Assembly (NCBI RefSeq): GCF_017308985.1
Contig: NZ_JADWPE010000003.1
Location: forward strand, 1,325,351-1,389,350
Source: Lysobacter changpingensis
Lineage (GTDB): Bacteria; Pseudomonadota; Gammaproteobacteria; Xanthomonadales; Xanthomonadaceae
Reading direction: 5' to 3'
Length of the DNA stretch: 64,000 nt
The notes under the pieces are model-generated. The model was not told the DNA's origin. It searched no databases and saw only the letters and a program-made list of their open reading frames with translations. Both the position numbers and the translations under genes were made by a program. Of this stretch, positions 52,202 through 60,799 are shown in pieces. Numbering within the stretch: position 1 is the first letter of the stretch; every line of letters starts with the position of its first letter.

Positions 52202-53128
52202 ATGAGTCAGGACCTGCTCGACCGCATCGACCAACGCACCCGCCTGGCCGGCCACAACCGGCTGGCGCTGCTGCTGTTCCGCCTGGGCACGCGTCAGCTT
52301 TTTGGCGTGAACGTCTTCAAGGTGCAGGAAGTGCTGCCGCGCCCCCCGCTGTTCACCCTGCCGCAGCTGCCGGCGGCATTCAGCGGCGCGGCCGACGTGC
52401 GCGGGCGCAGCATTCCGGTGCTGGACCTGGCGCGCGCGATCGGCCACGGCGATGCGGATTCGGTCGAACCCAGGTACCTGGTGGTGACGGAATTCAACCG
52501 CTCCGTGCAGGGCTTCCTGGTCTCGGCGGTGGACCGCATCGTGAACATCGCGGTGGAGGACATCCACCCGCCGCCGGAACACGGCGCCGACCAGCACTAC
52601 CTCACCGGCGTGACGCGCCACCACGGCGAGCTGATCCAGCTGATCGACGTGGAAAGCGTGCTGGCCGAATCCGCCCCGCGCGCCAGCGACGCCGACCGCA
52701 TCGCCCCGCTCGCCGCGACCAGCCCGACCGCGCCGCGCGAAGTGCTGGTGGTCGACGACTCGCGCGTGGCGCGCAACCAGATCCGCATGGTGCTGGAGCA
52801 ACTCGGCCTGGGCTCGACCCTGCTCTCCGACGGCCGTCAGGCGCTGGACCACCTGCAGGCGCTGCTCCTGAGCGGCATCGATCCGAACGAGCGCTACGCC
52901 ATGGTCATCTCCGACATCGAGATGCCCGCCATGGACGGCTACACCCTGACGACGGAAATCCGACGCGACCCCGCCCTGCGCGGCCTGTTCGTGCTGCTGC
53001 ACACCTCGTTGTCGGGCGTGTTCAACCAGGCGATGGTCGAGCGCGTGGGCGCGGACGACTTCGTGCCGAAGTATTCCGAGCACGAGCTGGCGCAGCGGGT
53101 GGCGGCGCGGGTGAATTCGCTGGGTTGA
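52202..53128 (+). CDS. cheV: Chemotaxis coupling protein CheV
   Basis: Cytoplasmic protein of 308 aa joining a CheW-like domain (about 20-165: LFRLGTRQLFGVNVFKVQEVL) to a C-terminal receiver (about 180-305) with acidic pocket VVDDSRVAR, phosphoacceptor Asp in VISDIEMPAMDG and a Lys in FVPKYSE. It couples receptors to CheA and adapts through phosphorylation. Position upstream of flgB is conserved in xanthomonads and pseudomonads. Its transcript probably stops at the heptad hairpin before the flgB promoter. Confidence 0.93.
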   Translation: MSQDLLDRIDQRTRLAGHNRLALLLFRLGTRQLFGVNVFKVQEVLPRPPLFTLPQLPAAFSGAADVRGRSIPVLDLARAIGHGDADSVEPRYLVVTEFNRSVQGFLVSAVDRIVNIAVEDIHPPPEHGADQHYLTGVTRHHGELIQLIDVESVLAESAPRASDADRIAPLAATSPTAPREVLVVDDSRVARNQIRMVLEQLGLGSTLLSDGRQALDHLQALLLSGIDPNERYAMVISDIEMPAMDGYTLTTEIRRDPALRGLFVLLHTSLSGVFNQAMVERVGADDFVPKYSEHELAQRVAARVNSLG

Positions 53129-53133
53129 AGCCC

Positions 53134-53212
53134 GTGATTCGTGATTGGTGATTCGCAAGAAGCCGGGGCACCCCGCTCTTGGCGAATCACGAATCACGAA
53201 TCACCAATCACG
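53134..53212. repeat. Inverted heptad arms between cheV and flgB
   Basis: Left arm 53134-53155 (GTGATTCGTGATTGGTGATTC) and right arm 53183-53212 (four CAATCAC/GAATCAC units) can pair over about 22 bp with a 27-nt loop. The right arm ends seven bases before the flgB -24 element. Confidence 0.9.
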
Positions 53213-53219
53213 GCCGTTC

Positions 53220-53234
53220 TGGCACACGTCTTGC
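53220..53234 (+). promoter_or_regulatory. Sigma-54 promoter of the flgB operon
   Basis: TGGCAC-ACGTC-TTGC is a full match to the TGGCAC-N5-TTGC consensus, 35 bp before the flgB ATG. It should drive flgBCDEF and perhaps the genes beyond. Confidence 0.9.
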
Positions 53235-53268
53235 CTCTCCTCCGGTTGAACCCGATCCCGGAGGCGTC

Positions 53269-53628
53269 ATGTCCGATTTCCTTGGCATCCACGGCACTGC
53301 GCTGGCCCTGCGCGAGCAGCGGCTGCAGTTGCTGTCGGCCAACCTGGCCAACGCCGACACGCCCAATTTCAAGGCGCAGGACCTGGACTTCACCAGCGCC
53401 CTGCAATCGGCCCTGCAACCCAATGCCGCCGTGGGCGACGCCATCGACGGCGCCGCGCAGGGCGCGCGCTACGCACGTCCGAGCAGCCAGCCCAGCGTCG
53501 ACGGCAACACCGTCGATGGCGAGCGCGAGCACGCGCTGTTCGCGCAGGCGGCACTGGAATACCGCGCCTCGCTGACCTTCGTGGAATCGAAGGTGCGCGG
53601 GATGCTCACCGCGATCACTGGCCAGTAA
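53269..53628 (+). CDS. flgB: Flagellar proximal rod protein FlgB
   Basis: Rod subunit of 119 aa, exported by the flagellar type III system. Contains the rod/hook N-terminal motif LLSANLANADTPNFKAQDLDF (quoted in part: SANLANADTPNFKAQ) near residue 24 and a C-terminal amphipathic helix. No signal peptide, as expected. GGAG lies before ATG 53269. First gene of the sigma-54-driven rod/hook run; flgC follows after 11 bp. Confidence 0.95.
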   Translation: MSDFLGIHGTALALREQRLQLLSANLANADTPNFKAQDLDFTSALQSALQPNAAVGDAIDGAAQGARYARPSSQPSVDGNTVDGEREHALFAQAALEYRASLTFVESKVRGMLTAITGQ

Positions 53629-53639
53629 GGAGCGACCGC

Positions 53640-54047
53640 ATGAGCAACCTGCCCATCTTCGACGTCGCCGGTTCGGCGATGAACGCGCAGTCGGTGCGTC
53701 TTTCGACGATCGCGTCCAACCTCGCCAACGCCGATTCGGTGTCCGGCAATCCCGACGAGGTCTACCGCGCCAAGCAGCCGGTCTTCCGCGCCGAAGGCGT
53801 ACCGGGCGATGCCTCGCTCGCCGGCGTCAACGTGGTGGAAGTGCGCGAGAGCGACGACGCGCCGCTCAAGCGCTACGAGCCGGGCCATCCGCTCGCCGAC
53901 GCGCAGGGCTACGTGTACGCGCCGGCGGTGGATCCGGTGGCGCAGATGGTCGACCTGATCTCCGCCTCGCGCAGCTACCAGGCCAACGTCGAGGTGTTCA
54001 ACAGCGCCAAGGAACTGGCGCTGTCGACGTTGCAGATGGGCCGCTGA
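53640..54047 (+). CDS. flgC: Flagellar proximal rod protein FlgC
   Basis: Rod subunit of 135 aa. The N-terminal helix motif IASNLANADSVSG is near residue 20, and the C-terminal SASRSYQANVEVFNSAKEL is the conserved rod-family coil. Length is typical (134-135). An AAGGAG site precedes the start; flgD follows after 40 bp. Confidence 0.96.
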   Translation: MSNLPIFDVAGSAMNAQSVRLSTIASNLANADSVSGNPDEVYRAKQPVFRAEGVPGDASLAGVNVVEVRESDDAPLKRYEPGHPLADAQGYVYAPAVDPVAQMVDLISASRSYQANVEVFNSAKELALSTLQMGR

Positions 54048-54087
54048 GGCCCTCGCCACCTTTCGCCGAACCTGATCGGGAACCCGC

Positions 54088-54750
54088 ATGACCACCATCT
54101 CCGACTTCGCCGCCACCTACGGCGCCACCGGCACCACCGGCGACACGGGCAAGAAGTCCGACTCGCTCGGCCAGGCCGATTTCCTGCGCCTGATGACCGA
54201 GCAGCTGCAGCACCAGGACCCGCTCAATCCGATGCAGAACAGCGAGTTCCTCGGGCAGCTCGCGCAGTTCTCCACGGTGCAGGGCATCCAGGGATTGCAG
54301 AGCTCGCTCGACGGCCTGGGCACCTCGCTCGCCACCGACCAGATGCTGCGCGGCGCCTCGCTGGTCGGGCGCACTGTGCTGGTGCCCTCGGCGAAGATGG
54401 CGCTGGAGGGCGAAGGGAGCGTCAGGGGCGTGGTCGCCGCACCCGACGCCGGCACCGTCACCTTCGACATCACCGACGCCAACGGCCAGAGCGTCCGCAA
54501 GATCATCGTCACTGCGGAGAAGGCCGGCGAAGTGGCCTTCGAATGGGACGGCAAGGACGCGGACGGCAATCGCCTCGTGGCCGGCACCTACGGCGTCACC
54601 GCGAGCATGGGCTCCGGCGAGACCAGGCAGGACCTGAGCACCTACGTCGAATCGCGCGTGGACAGCGTGACCGTGGGCAGCGACGGCGTGTTCCTCGACC
54701 TCGCGGGACTGGGCACGGCGCCGCTGGACTACGTGCTGCGCATCCGATGA
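54088..54750 (+). CDS. flgD: Hook capping protein FlgD
   Basis: Scaffold of 220 aa needed for hook polymerisation and discarded after. The N-terminal FlgD motif LGQADFLRLMTEQLQHQDPL, then PMQNSEFLGQLAQFSTV, is near residues 28-60. The FLG-D Ig-like and tudor-like parts follow (FEWDGKDADGNRL). A palindrome of the CCCTCTC type fills the 75 bp before flgE. Confidence 0.95.
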   Translation: MTTISDFAATYGATGTTGDTGKKSDSLGQADFLRLMTEQLQHQDPLNPMQNSEFLGQLAQFSTVQGIQGLQSSLDGLGTSLATDQMLRGASLVGRTVLVPSAKMALEGEGSVRGVVAAPDAGTVTFDITDANGQSVRKIIVTAEKAGEVAFEWDGKDADGNRLVAGTYGVTASMGSGETRQDLSTYVESRVDSVTVGSDGVFLDLAGLGTAPLDYVLRIR

Positions 54751-54825
54751 ACACCTACCACTGATTTCCCTCATCCGCCCTCTCTGGCGAGAGGGAAACA
54801 AGACCTCCATCCCGGAGAACACGAC

Positions 54826-56049
54826 ATGGGCTTCAACACCTCGCTGTCCGGCATCAACGCCGCCAACGCCGACCTCAACGTCACGGCGAACAACATCGCC
54901 AACGTCAACACCACCGGCTTCAAGGAATCGCGCGCCGAGTTCGCCGACCTGTTCTCGTCGACCGCCTACGGCCTGTCGCGCAACGCGATCGGCTCGGGCG
55001 TGAAGCTGAGCAACGTCGCCCAGCAGTTCTCGCAGGGCAACATCGACCCGACCGGTCGCGGCCTGGACGTGGCGATCGACGGCGAAGGCTTCTTCGTGCT
55101 CAACGACAACGGCGCGCGCGTGTATTCGCGCGCGGGCAATTTCCAGCCCGATCCGAACGGCTTCATCGGCACGCCCGACGGCAAGCGCCTGCAGGTGTTC
55201 GCGCCCAACGCGAACGGCAACGGCTTCGACGTCGGCCGCCTGGTCGACCTGCAGCTGCTCACCACCACCAGCCCGCCGCAGGCCTCGACCACCGTCGACA
55301 TGCAGGTGACGCTGCCGGGCAACGCGAGCGCGCCGACGGTGGCGCCGTTCGATCCGACCGACACCAACACCTACAACCATTCCAGCGGCGGCGCGACGGT
55401 GTACGACTCGCTCGGCGTCGCGCACGTGCAGACCTCGTACTTCGTGAAGACCGCAAACCCGAACGAGTGGCAGGTGCACAACTTCATCGACGGCACGGCC
55501 GTCGGCGCGCCGACCACGCTGCAGTTCAACGGCTCCGGCGTGCTGATCGCGCCGGCGAGCGGTCAGATCGCGATGGATCCGTTCACGCCGCCGACCGGCG
55601 CGGGCGTCATGAACCTGACGCTGAACCTGTCCGACTCGGCGCAGTACGGTTCGGCCTTCGCGCTGCGCGACCTCAATCCCGACGGTTACGCCGCCGGCAA
55701 GCTCAACGAGATCGACATCGATTCCACCGGCGTGGTCTACGCGCGCTACTCCAACGGCGCCGACCAGGCGCTGGGCCAGATCGCGCTGAGCACCTTCACC
55801 AATCCGCAGGGCCTGGCGCCGCAGGGCAACAACGTGTGGGCCGAAACCTACGCGTCGGGCAATCCGCGCACCGGTGCGCCGGACACGGCGGATTTGGGCA
55901 CGCTGCAGTCCGGCGCGCTGGAAGCGTCCACCGTCGACCTCACCGAACAGCTGGTCAACATGATCACCGCGCAGCGCAATTTCCAGGCGAACGCGCAGAT
56001 GATCTCGACGCAGGACCAGGTCACCCAGACGATCATCAACATCCGCTAA
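54826..56049 (+). CDS. flgE: Flagellar hook protein FlgE
   Basis: Hook subunit of 407 aa. N-terminal motif [19 protein letters not shown] is near residue 23, the flagellar-hook domain GLDVAIDGEGFFVL near 80, and the C-terminal LVNMITAQRNFQANAQMIS coil is intact. Length is that of Salmonella-type FlgE (about 400). GGAGAACACG lies before the start. flgF follows 32 bp later. Confidence 0.96.
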   Translation: MGFNTSLSGINAANADLNVTANNIANVNTTGFKESRAEFADLFSSTAYGLSRNAIGSGVKLSNVAQQFSQGNIDPTGRGLDVAIDGEGFFVLNDNGARVYSRAGNFQPDPNGFIGTPDGKRLQVFAPNANGNGFDVGRLVDLQLLTTTSPPQASTTVDMQVTLPGNASAPTVAPFDPTDTNTYNHSSGGATVYDSLGVAHVQTSYFVKTANPNEWQVHNFIDGTAVGAPTTLQFNGSGVLIAPASGQIAMDPFTPPTGAGVMNLTLNLSDSAQYGSAFALRDLNPDGYAAGKLNEIDIDSTGVVYARYSNGADQALGQIALSTFTNPQGLAPQGNNVWAETYASGNPRTGAPDTADLGTLQSGALEASTVDLTEQLVNMITAQRNFQANAQMISTQDQVTQTIINIR

Positions 56050-56081
56050 GCGCGGACGCGATGGGATAGGAGGTTCGCGTC

Positions 56082-56825
56082 ATGACCGACCGCGCGCTCT
56101 ACATCGCGATGACCGGCGCCAGCACGTCGCTGAAGACGCAGGCGGCGGTGTCGCACAACCTGGCGAACGCGAACACGGTGGGTTTCCAGGCGACGCTCGC
56201 CGGTTCCACCGCCGCGCCGGTCGCCGGCAACGGCCACGCCTCGCGCGTGGCCGCCGCCTCGCAGACCTACGGCATCAGCGGCACGCACGGGGCGATCCTG
56301 CAGACCGGCAACACGCTGGACGTCGCGCTGAACCAGGACCGCTGGCTCACCGTGCAGGATGCCCAGGGCAACCTCGCCTACACGCGCGCCGGAAACCTGG
56401 CGATGAACGCCAACGGCCTGCTCACCAGCAACGGCCGCCCGGTGATCGGCGCGGATGGCGCGCCGGTGACGGTGCCGCCGTTCCAGTCGATGGACATCGC
56501 CAGCGACGGCACGATCTCGATCGTTCCGCAGGGCCAGCCCGCCAACACCATCGCCGAAGCCGGACGCCTGGGCGTCGTGCAGGCGCGCACGGCGGACCTG
56601 GTGCGCGGCGACGACGGCCTGATGCGCCCCGCCAACGGCCAGCCGCCCGCGCCCGCCGCCGGCGAATCGCTCACGCCCGGCGCGGTGGAGAACAGCAACG
56701 TCGAGGCGACCTCGATGCTGGTGCAGATGATCCAGACGGCGCGCGCGTTCGAGATGCAGGTACGCGTCTTGCAGAGCGTGGATGAGAACGCGCGCAGCGC
56801 GAATTCGCTGCTTGGGGGCAGGTAG
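56082..56825 (+). CDS. flgF: Flagellar rod protein FlgF
   Basis: Distal-rod-type subunit of 247 aa. Begins TDRALYIAMTGASTSLKTQ and carries VSHNLANANTVGFQA near residue 26. The C-terminus holds ENSNVEATSMLVQMIQTARA. Ordinary length. Its TAG stop is inside copy 3 of the 105-bp dispersed repeat, which separates flgF from flgG by 219 bp, wider than usual for this pair. Confidence 0.95.
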   Translation: MTDRALYIAMTGASTSLKTQAAVSHNLANANTVGFQATLAGSTAAPVAGNGHASRVAAASQTYGISGTHGAILQTGNTLDVALNQDRWLTVQDAQGNLAYTRAGNLAMNANGLLTSNGRPVIGADGAPVTVPPFQSMDIASDGTISIVPQGQPANTIAEAGRLGVVQARTADLVRGDDGLMRPANGQPPAPAAGESLTPGAVENSNVEATSMLVQMIQTARAFEMQVRVLQSVDENARSANSLLGGR

Positions 56826-56924
56826 GCCGTTTACGCGGCACTGCCGCGTGGCCCGCCTACCCGACCGGCCATGGACGGCCGGCCGGGCGATCCGTCCCCA
56901 GGACGTTTCGCCAGGGATGGCCGC
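56823..56924. repeat. Dispersed 105-bp hairpin-rich repeat, copy 3
   Basis: Begins at the flgF stop codon: TAGGCCGTTTACGCGGC, GCACTGCCGCGTGG, GGCCATGGACGGCC palindrome, GGGCGATCCG and GGATGGCCGCG end. Same order of elements as copies after thiS and thiG. Followed near 56980-57010 by a CCCTCCC-type palindrome whose right arm GGGGAGGAG precedes flgG. Confidence 0.85.
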
Positions 56925-57044
56925 GGTGCATCGAGCAAGGCGATGTCATGCCGAGCTCGCCGCAAGCGGCTTCGCACCCCCTCCCAACCTCCCCCTGCAA
57001 GCACGGGGAGGAGCAACACCCCGACCTTCAAGAGGAAGCACGCC

Positions 57045-57830
57045 ATGACCCAGGCTCTATGGATCGCCAAGACCGGCCTCGACGCGCAGCAGACGCGCAT
57101 GGCGGTGATTTCGAACAACCTGTCCAACGTCAACACCACGGGCTTCAAGCGCGATCGCGCCGAGTTCCAGGACCTGCTGTACCAGACCGTGCGCCAGCCC
57201 GGCGGTGCCACGTCCGAACAGACGCAGCTGCCGACCGGGCTTTCCACCGGCACCGGCGTGCGGGTGGCGGCGACGGCGAAGGAGTTCTCGCAGGGCAACC
57301 TCGCCGTCACCGGCGGCGCGCTCGACGTCGGCATCGACGGACGCGGCTTCTTCGAAGTGCTGATGCCCGACGGCAGCAGCGCCTACACGCGCGACGGCAG
57401 CTTCAAGCGCAATTCGCAGGGCGAGCTGGTGACCAGCGCCGGCTATCCGGTGCAGCCGGGCATCCAGTTCCCCGAAGGCACGCAGAGCGTGACCATCGGC
57501 GCCGACGGCACCGTGTCGGTGAAGGTGCAGGGCCAGGCCGACGACGTGCAGGTCGGCGCGCTGACCCTGGCCGACTTCGTGAATCCCTCGGGCCTGCAGG
57601 CCATCGGCGGAAATCTCTTCGTGGAGACCGGCGCCAGCGGCCCCGCGCAGCAGGGCGCGCCGGGCACCAACGGCATCGGCCAGCTCGCGCAGGGCCAGCT
57701 GGAAGGCTCCAACGTCAACGTCGTGGAGGAGCTGGTGTCGATGATCGAAACCCAGCGCGCGTACGAGACCAACGCCAAGGCGATCTCGACCACCGACTCG
57801 ATGCTCGGCTTCCTCAACAACAACCTGTGA
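57045..57830 (+). CDS. flgG: Flagellar distal rod protein FlgG
   Basis: Distal rod subunit of 261 aa, the standard FlgG length. Motif [21 protein letters not shown] (quoted in part: [15 protein letters not shown]) near residue 22 continues into [14 protein letters not shown], the FlgG-specific sequence. The C-terminal [21 protein letters not shown] coil is present in the usual place. AGAGGAAG lies before ATG 57045. Stop overlaps a possible upstream GTG of flgH. Confidence 0.96.
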   Translation: MTQALWIAKTGLDAQQTRMAVISNNLSNVNTTGFKRDRAEFQDLLYQTVRQPGGATSEQTQLPTGLSTGTGVRVAATAKEFSQGNLAVTGGALDVGIDGRGFFEVLMPDGSSAYTRDGSFKRNSQGELVTSAGYPVQPGIQFPEGTQSVTIGADGTVSVKVQGQADDVQVGALTLADFVNPSGLQAIGGNLFVETGASGPAQQGAPGTNGIGQLAQGQLEGSNVNVVEELVSMIETQRAYETNAKAISTTDSMLGFLNNNL

Positions 57831-57841
57831 GTGCGGCGCCC

Positions 57842-58525
57842 GTGAACGCGTTCATCCGTCTTTCCATCGCCGGCGTGGCGCTGTCGCTGTCCGGCTGCGC
57901 CACGGTCGTCGGCGACGTGCGACCGTTCGAGCCGATGTCCGCGCCGCCCGCGGCCGTGGTCGCCGCGCCCGCCCCGGCCAGCGAAGGCTCCATCTACTCC
58001 GGCCGCAGCCTGCGCCTGTTCGAGGACAACAAGGCGCGCGATGTCGGCGACCTGGTGACCATCGTGCTGGTGGAGAACACCAGCGCGCGCGCGCAGGCCG
58101 ACACCTCGGTGAGCAAGGAATCGGGCATCGACATGGCCGCGCCGACGATCGCCGGCGTGCCGATCACCTACAAGGGCAATCCCATCCTGGAAGCCTCGGT
58201 CGAGGGCTCGCGCGACTTCCAGGGCTCGGGCAACAGCACGCAGAGCAACCGCCTCAACGGTTCGGTGACCGCGACCGTCGTGCAGAACCTGGGCAACGGC
58301 AACCTGCTGGTGCGCGGCGAGAAGCGCGTGCGCCTGAACCAGGGCGACGAGCTGATCCAGGTTCAAGGAATCGTGCGCACGGCCGATATCGGTCCCGACA
58401 ACCGCATATCGTCCGACCGCGTCGGCGACGCGCGCATCGTCTACGGCGGTCGCGGCACGCTCGCGCGTTCCAACGCGATGGGCTGGCTGGGCCGGTTCTT
58501 CAATTCCGCGATCTATCCGTACTGA
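57842..58525 (+). CDS. flgH: Flagellar L-ring lipoprotein FlgH
   Basis: Outer-membrane L-ring subunit of 227 aa. Lipobox LSLSGC with Cys near residue 19 gives lipidation. The core GSIYSGRSLRLFEDNKARDV, VGDLVTIVLVENTSA, and GNLLVRGEKRVRLNQGDE matches the family. GTG 57842 (NAFIRLSIAG) is used; an in-frame GTG at 57827 overlaps the flgG stop and would add five residues. flgI starts 9 bp downstream. Confidence 0.95.
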   Translation: MNAFIRLSIAGVALSLSGCATVVGDVRPFEPMSAPPAAVVAAPAPASEGSIYSGRSLRLFEDNKARDVGDLVTIVLVENTSARAQADTSVSKESGIDMAAPTIAGVPITYKGNPILEASVEGSRDFQGSGNSTQSNRLNGSVTATVVQNLGNGNLLVRGEKRVRLNQGDELIQVQGIVRTADIGPDNRISSDRVGDARIVYGGRGTLARSNAMGWLGRFFNSAIYPY

Positions 58526-58534
58526 GGGGGGCGT

Positions 58535-59680
58535 ATGAACACTCGCAAGTCCTCTTTCAGGGGCACCGGCCTCATCGCCTACGCGATCGCCTGCACCCTC
58601 GCCGGCCTGGTGCTCACGCTCGCCGTCGTCCCGCCCGCGCGCGCCGAGCGCATCAAGGACCTCGCGCAGGTCGCCGGCGTTCGCGGCAATCCGCTGGTGG
58701 GCTACGGCCTGGTCGTGGGCCTGGACGGCAGCGGCGACCGCACCAGCCAGACGCCCTTCACCGTGCAGAGCCTGAAGACGATGCTCGACCAGCTCGGGGT
58801 CAGCATTCCGCCGGGCGTGAATCCGCAGTTGAAGAACGTCGCGGCGGTGGCGATCCACGCCGAACTGCCGCCGTTCGCCAAGCCGGGCCAGCCGATCGAC
58901 GTCACCGTCTCGTCCATCGGCAACGCCGGTTCGCTGCGCGGCGGCAGCCTGCTGATGGCGCCGTTGCGTGGCGCGGACGGGCAGGTCTACGCGATCGCGC
59001 AGGGCAGCCTGATCGTCTCCGGCTTCGGCGCCTCCGGCCGCGACGGTTCGCGCATCTCGGTCAACGCGCCCAACGGCGGCCGCATCCCGAACGGCGCGAT
59101 CGTCGAGCGCGCCGTCGCCGGCGCGCCGCCGTCGGGCAACGTCACGCTGAACCTGCACGAAGCCGACTTCACCACCGCCGCGCACATCGTCGATGCGGTG
59201 AACCGCGAGTTCGGCAACGGCCGCGCGCGTGCCGTGGACGCGGTGACCATCGAAGTGAGCCCGCCGGCCGACGGCGACCGCGTCGGATTCCTGGCGCGCC
59301 TGGAATCGCTGGACGTGAGTCCGGGCGCCGCGGCGTCGAAGGTCATCGTCAACTCGCGCACCGGCACCGTCGTGATGGGCGGCCAGGTGAGCGTGCTGCC
59401 GGCGGCGGTGTCGCACGGCTCGCTCACGGTGTCGATCTCGGAGAACGCGCAGGTCAGCCAGCCCAACGAATTCGGCCGCGGCCAGACCGTGGTCACGCCG
59501 CAGTCCACGGTGGAAGCCTCGGAGGACGGCGGTCGCATGTTCCTGTTCCAGGGCGGCACGTCGCTGGAGCAGATCGTGCGCGCGGTGAACGCCGTGGGCG
59601 CCGCGCCCGGCGACATCGTGGCGATCCTGGAGGCGCTCAAGCGCGCAGGGGCGCTGCGGGCGGAGCTGGAGGTGATCTGA
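58535..59680 (+). CDS. flgI: Flagellar P-ring protein FlgI
   Basis: Periplasmic P-ring subunit of 381 aa. The signal peptide ends [12 protein letters not shown]. The family opening [20 protein letters not shown] is directly after cleavage, and [31 protein letters not shown] and a C-terminal [16 protein letters not shown] complete it. AGGGGGGCG lies upstream of the ATG. A REPIN follows the stop codon. Confidence 0.96.
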   Translation: MNTRKSSFRGTGLIAYAIACTLAGLVLTLAVVPPARAERIKDLAQVAGVRGNPLVGYGLVVGLDGSGDRTSQTPFTVQSLKTMLDQLGVSIPPGVNPQLKNVAAVAIHAELPPFAKPGQPIDVTVSSIGNAGSLRGGSLLMAPLRGADGQVYAIAQGSLIVSGFGASGRDGSRISVNAPNGGRIPNGAIVERAVAGAPPSGNVTLNLHEADFTTAAHIVDAVNREFGNGRARAVDAVTIEVSPPADGDRVGFLARLESLDVSPGAAASKVIVNSRTGTVVMGGQVSVLPAAVSHGSLTVSISENAQVSQPNEFGRGQTVVTPQSTVEASEDGGRMFLFQGGTSLEQIVRAVNAVGAAPGDIVAILEALKRAGALRAELEVI

Positions 59681-59705
59681 GTGGCGCTCGCACGCCATCG
59701 CTCCT

Positions 59706-59789
59706 GTAGCCCGGGCAAGCGAAGCGCACCCGGGTTTCGTGCGTTGATGGTGCGCCATCCCGGGTGCGGCTTCGCCTTGCCCGGGCTAC
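59706..59789. repeat. REPIN between flgI and flgJ
   Basis: GTAGCCCGGGCAAGCGAAGC at 59706 paired with an inverse unit ending GCCCGGGCTAC at 59789; loop TTTCGTGCGTTGATGGTGC. The right unit has one inserted G and one inserted C compared with the left. It sits inside what is usually a continuous flg operon. Confidence 0.88.
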
Positions 59790-59814
59790 CAGCGCCGGAC
59801 TTCCGCTGCGTCAC

Positions 59815-59828
59815 GGCACAACTCTTGC
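59815..59828 (+). promoter_or_regulatory. Sigma-54 promoter of flgJ
   Basis: GGCACAACTCTTGC matches the GGCAC-N5-TTGC consensus. The -12 GC ends 12 bp before the flgJ ATG, so transcription would start at or next to the start codon. It lies 26 bp after the REPIN and would restart transcription for flgJ-flgK-flgL. Confidence 0.75.
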
Positions 59829-59840
59829 CTTGACCCCACC

Positions 59841-60797
59841 ATGCACCTGCGCCCCACCCTGTCCCAGCCGCTGACCACGCCGAGCACCGACGGTGCCCCG
59901 CGCGATCGCTCGCGCCTGGAATACGCCGCGCGGCAGCTGGAAGCGCAGTTCGCGCAGATGCTGGTGAAGTCGATGCGCAGCGCGTCCTTCGGCGATCCGC
60001 TGATGGGCGACAACTCGACCTACCGCGACATGTACGACCAGCAGCTCTCGCGCGAGCTCGCCAAGGGTCGCGGCCTCGGCCTGGCGCCGATGATCGTGCA
60101 GCAGTTGCAGCGCAGCGCCGGCATGAAGACCGACGCCGCCATCGCGCCCGAGGGCGGCTTCCCGCTCTCGCCCGGCGCATCGCCGATGTCGCTGTCGCTC
60201 ACGCCGAGCAGCGGTGGCGTCTCGCTCCCCGCGCTCGCCACGCCCGCCCTGCCGCGCGTGGAAACGCCGCAGGTCGAATGCGATCCCAACGCCAAGCTCG
60301 ACTGCTCCAGCCCGGAAGCCTTCGTGAAGTCGGTGTGGCCGCACGCGCAACGCACCGCGCAGGAGCTGGGCGTGGACCCGAAGGCGCTCGTCGCGCAGGC
60401 CGCGCTGGAAACCGGCTGGGGCCGGCGCCTGGCGAAGGACGGCGGCGAGGCGACCTCGCACAACCTGTTCGGCATCAAGGCCGGCTCGAAGTGGAGCGGC
60501 CAACGCGTCAACGCCGCCACGCACGAATACGTGGGCGGCACGCGCGTGAGCGAGCGCGCCGATTTCCGCGCCTACGGCTCCATCGGCGAGAGCTTCGCCG
60601 ATTACGCCAGGCTGCTGAACAACCCCCGCTACGCCCAGGCGCGCGCCGCCGGCGGCGACACGCGCCAGTTCGCGCAGGCGCTGCAGAAGGCCGGCTACGC
60701 CACCGATCCCGCCTACGCCGCGAAGATCAACGCGATCGCCGAAGGCGCCACCCTCAACCGCGCGCTCGCCGCGCTCGACGGTCCGACCCGAGGCTAA
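59841..60797 (+). CDS. flgJ: Bifunctional rod-cap / peptidoglycan hydrolase FlgJ
   Basis: Protein of 318 aa in two domains. The N-terminal rod-binding part (about 25-90) contains FAQMLVKSMRSASFGDPLM and YDQQLSRELAKGRGLGL. The C-terminal GH73 glucosaminidase (about 155-310) has the catalytic Glu in QAALETGWG and the lobe residues HNLFGIKAG and FADYARLLNNPRYA. It digests peptidoglycan so the rod can cross the wall. A Ser/Pro-rich linker joins the domains. Possibly leaderless mRNA. Confidence 0.96.
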   Translation: MHLRPTLSQPLTTPSTDGAPRDRSRLEYAARQLEAQFAQMLVKSMRSASFGDPLMGDNSTYRDMYDQQLSRELAKGRGLGLAPMIVQQLQRSAGMKTDAAIAPEGGFPLSPGASPMSLSLTPSSGGVSLPALATPALPRVETPQVECDPNAKLDCSSPEAFVKSVWPHAQRTAQELGVDPKALVAQAALETGWGRRLAKDGGEATSHNLFGIKAGSKWSGQRVNAATHEYVGGTRVSERADFRAYGSIGESFADYARLLNNPRYAQARAAGGDTRQFAQALQKAGYATDPAYAAKINAIAEGATLNRALAALDGPTRG

Positions 60798-60799
60798 GC

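Noticed and set aside
54751..54825. Promoter before flgE
   Set aside because: The gap holds only a CCCTCTC/GAGAGGG palindrome and a ribosome site. No -24/-12 or sigma-28 element was seen.
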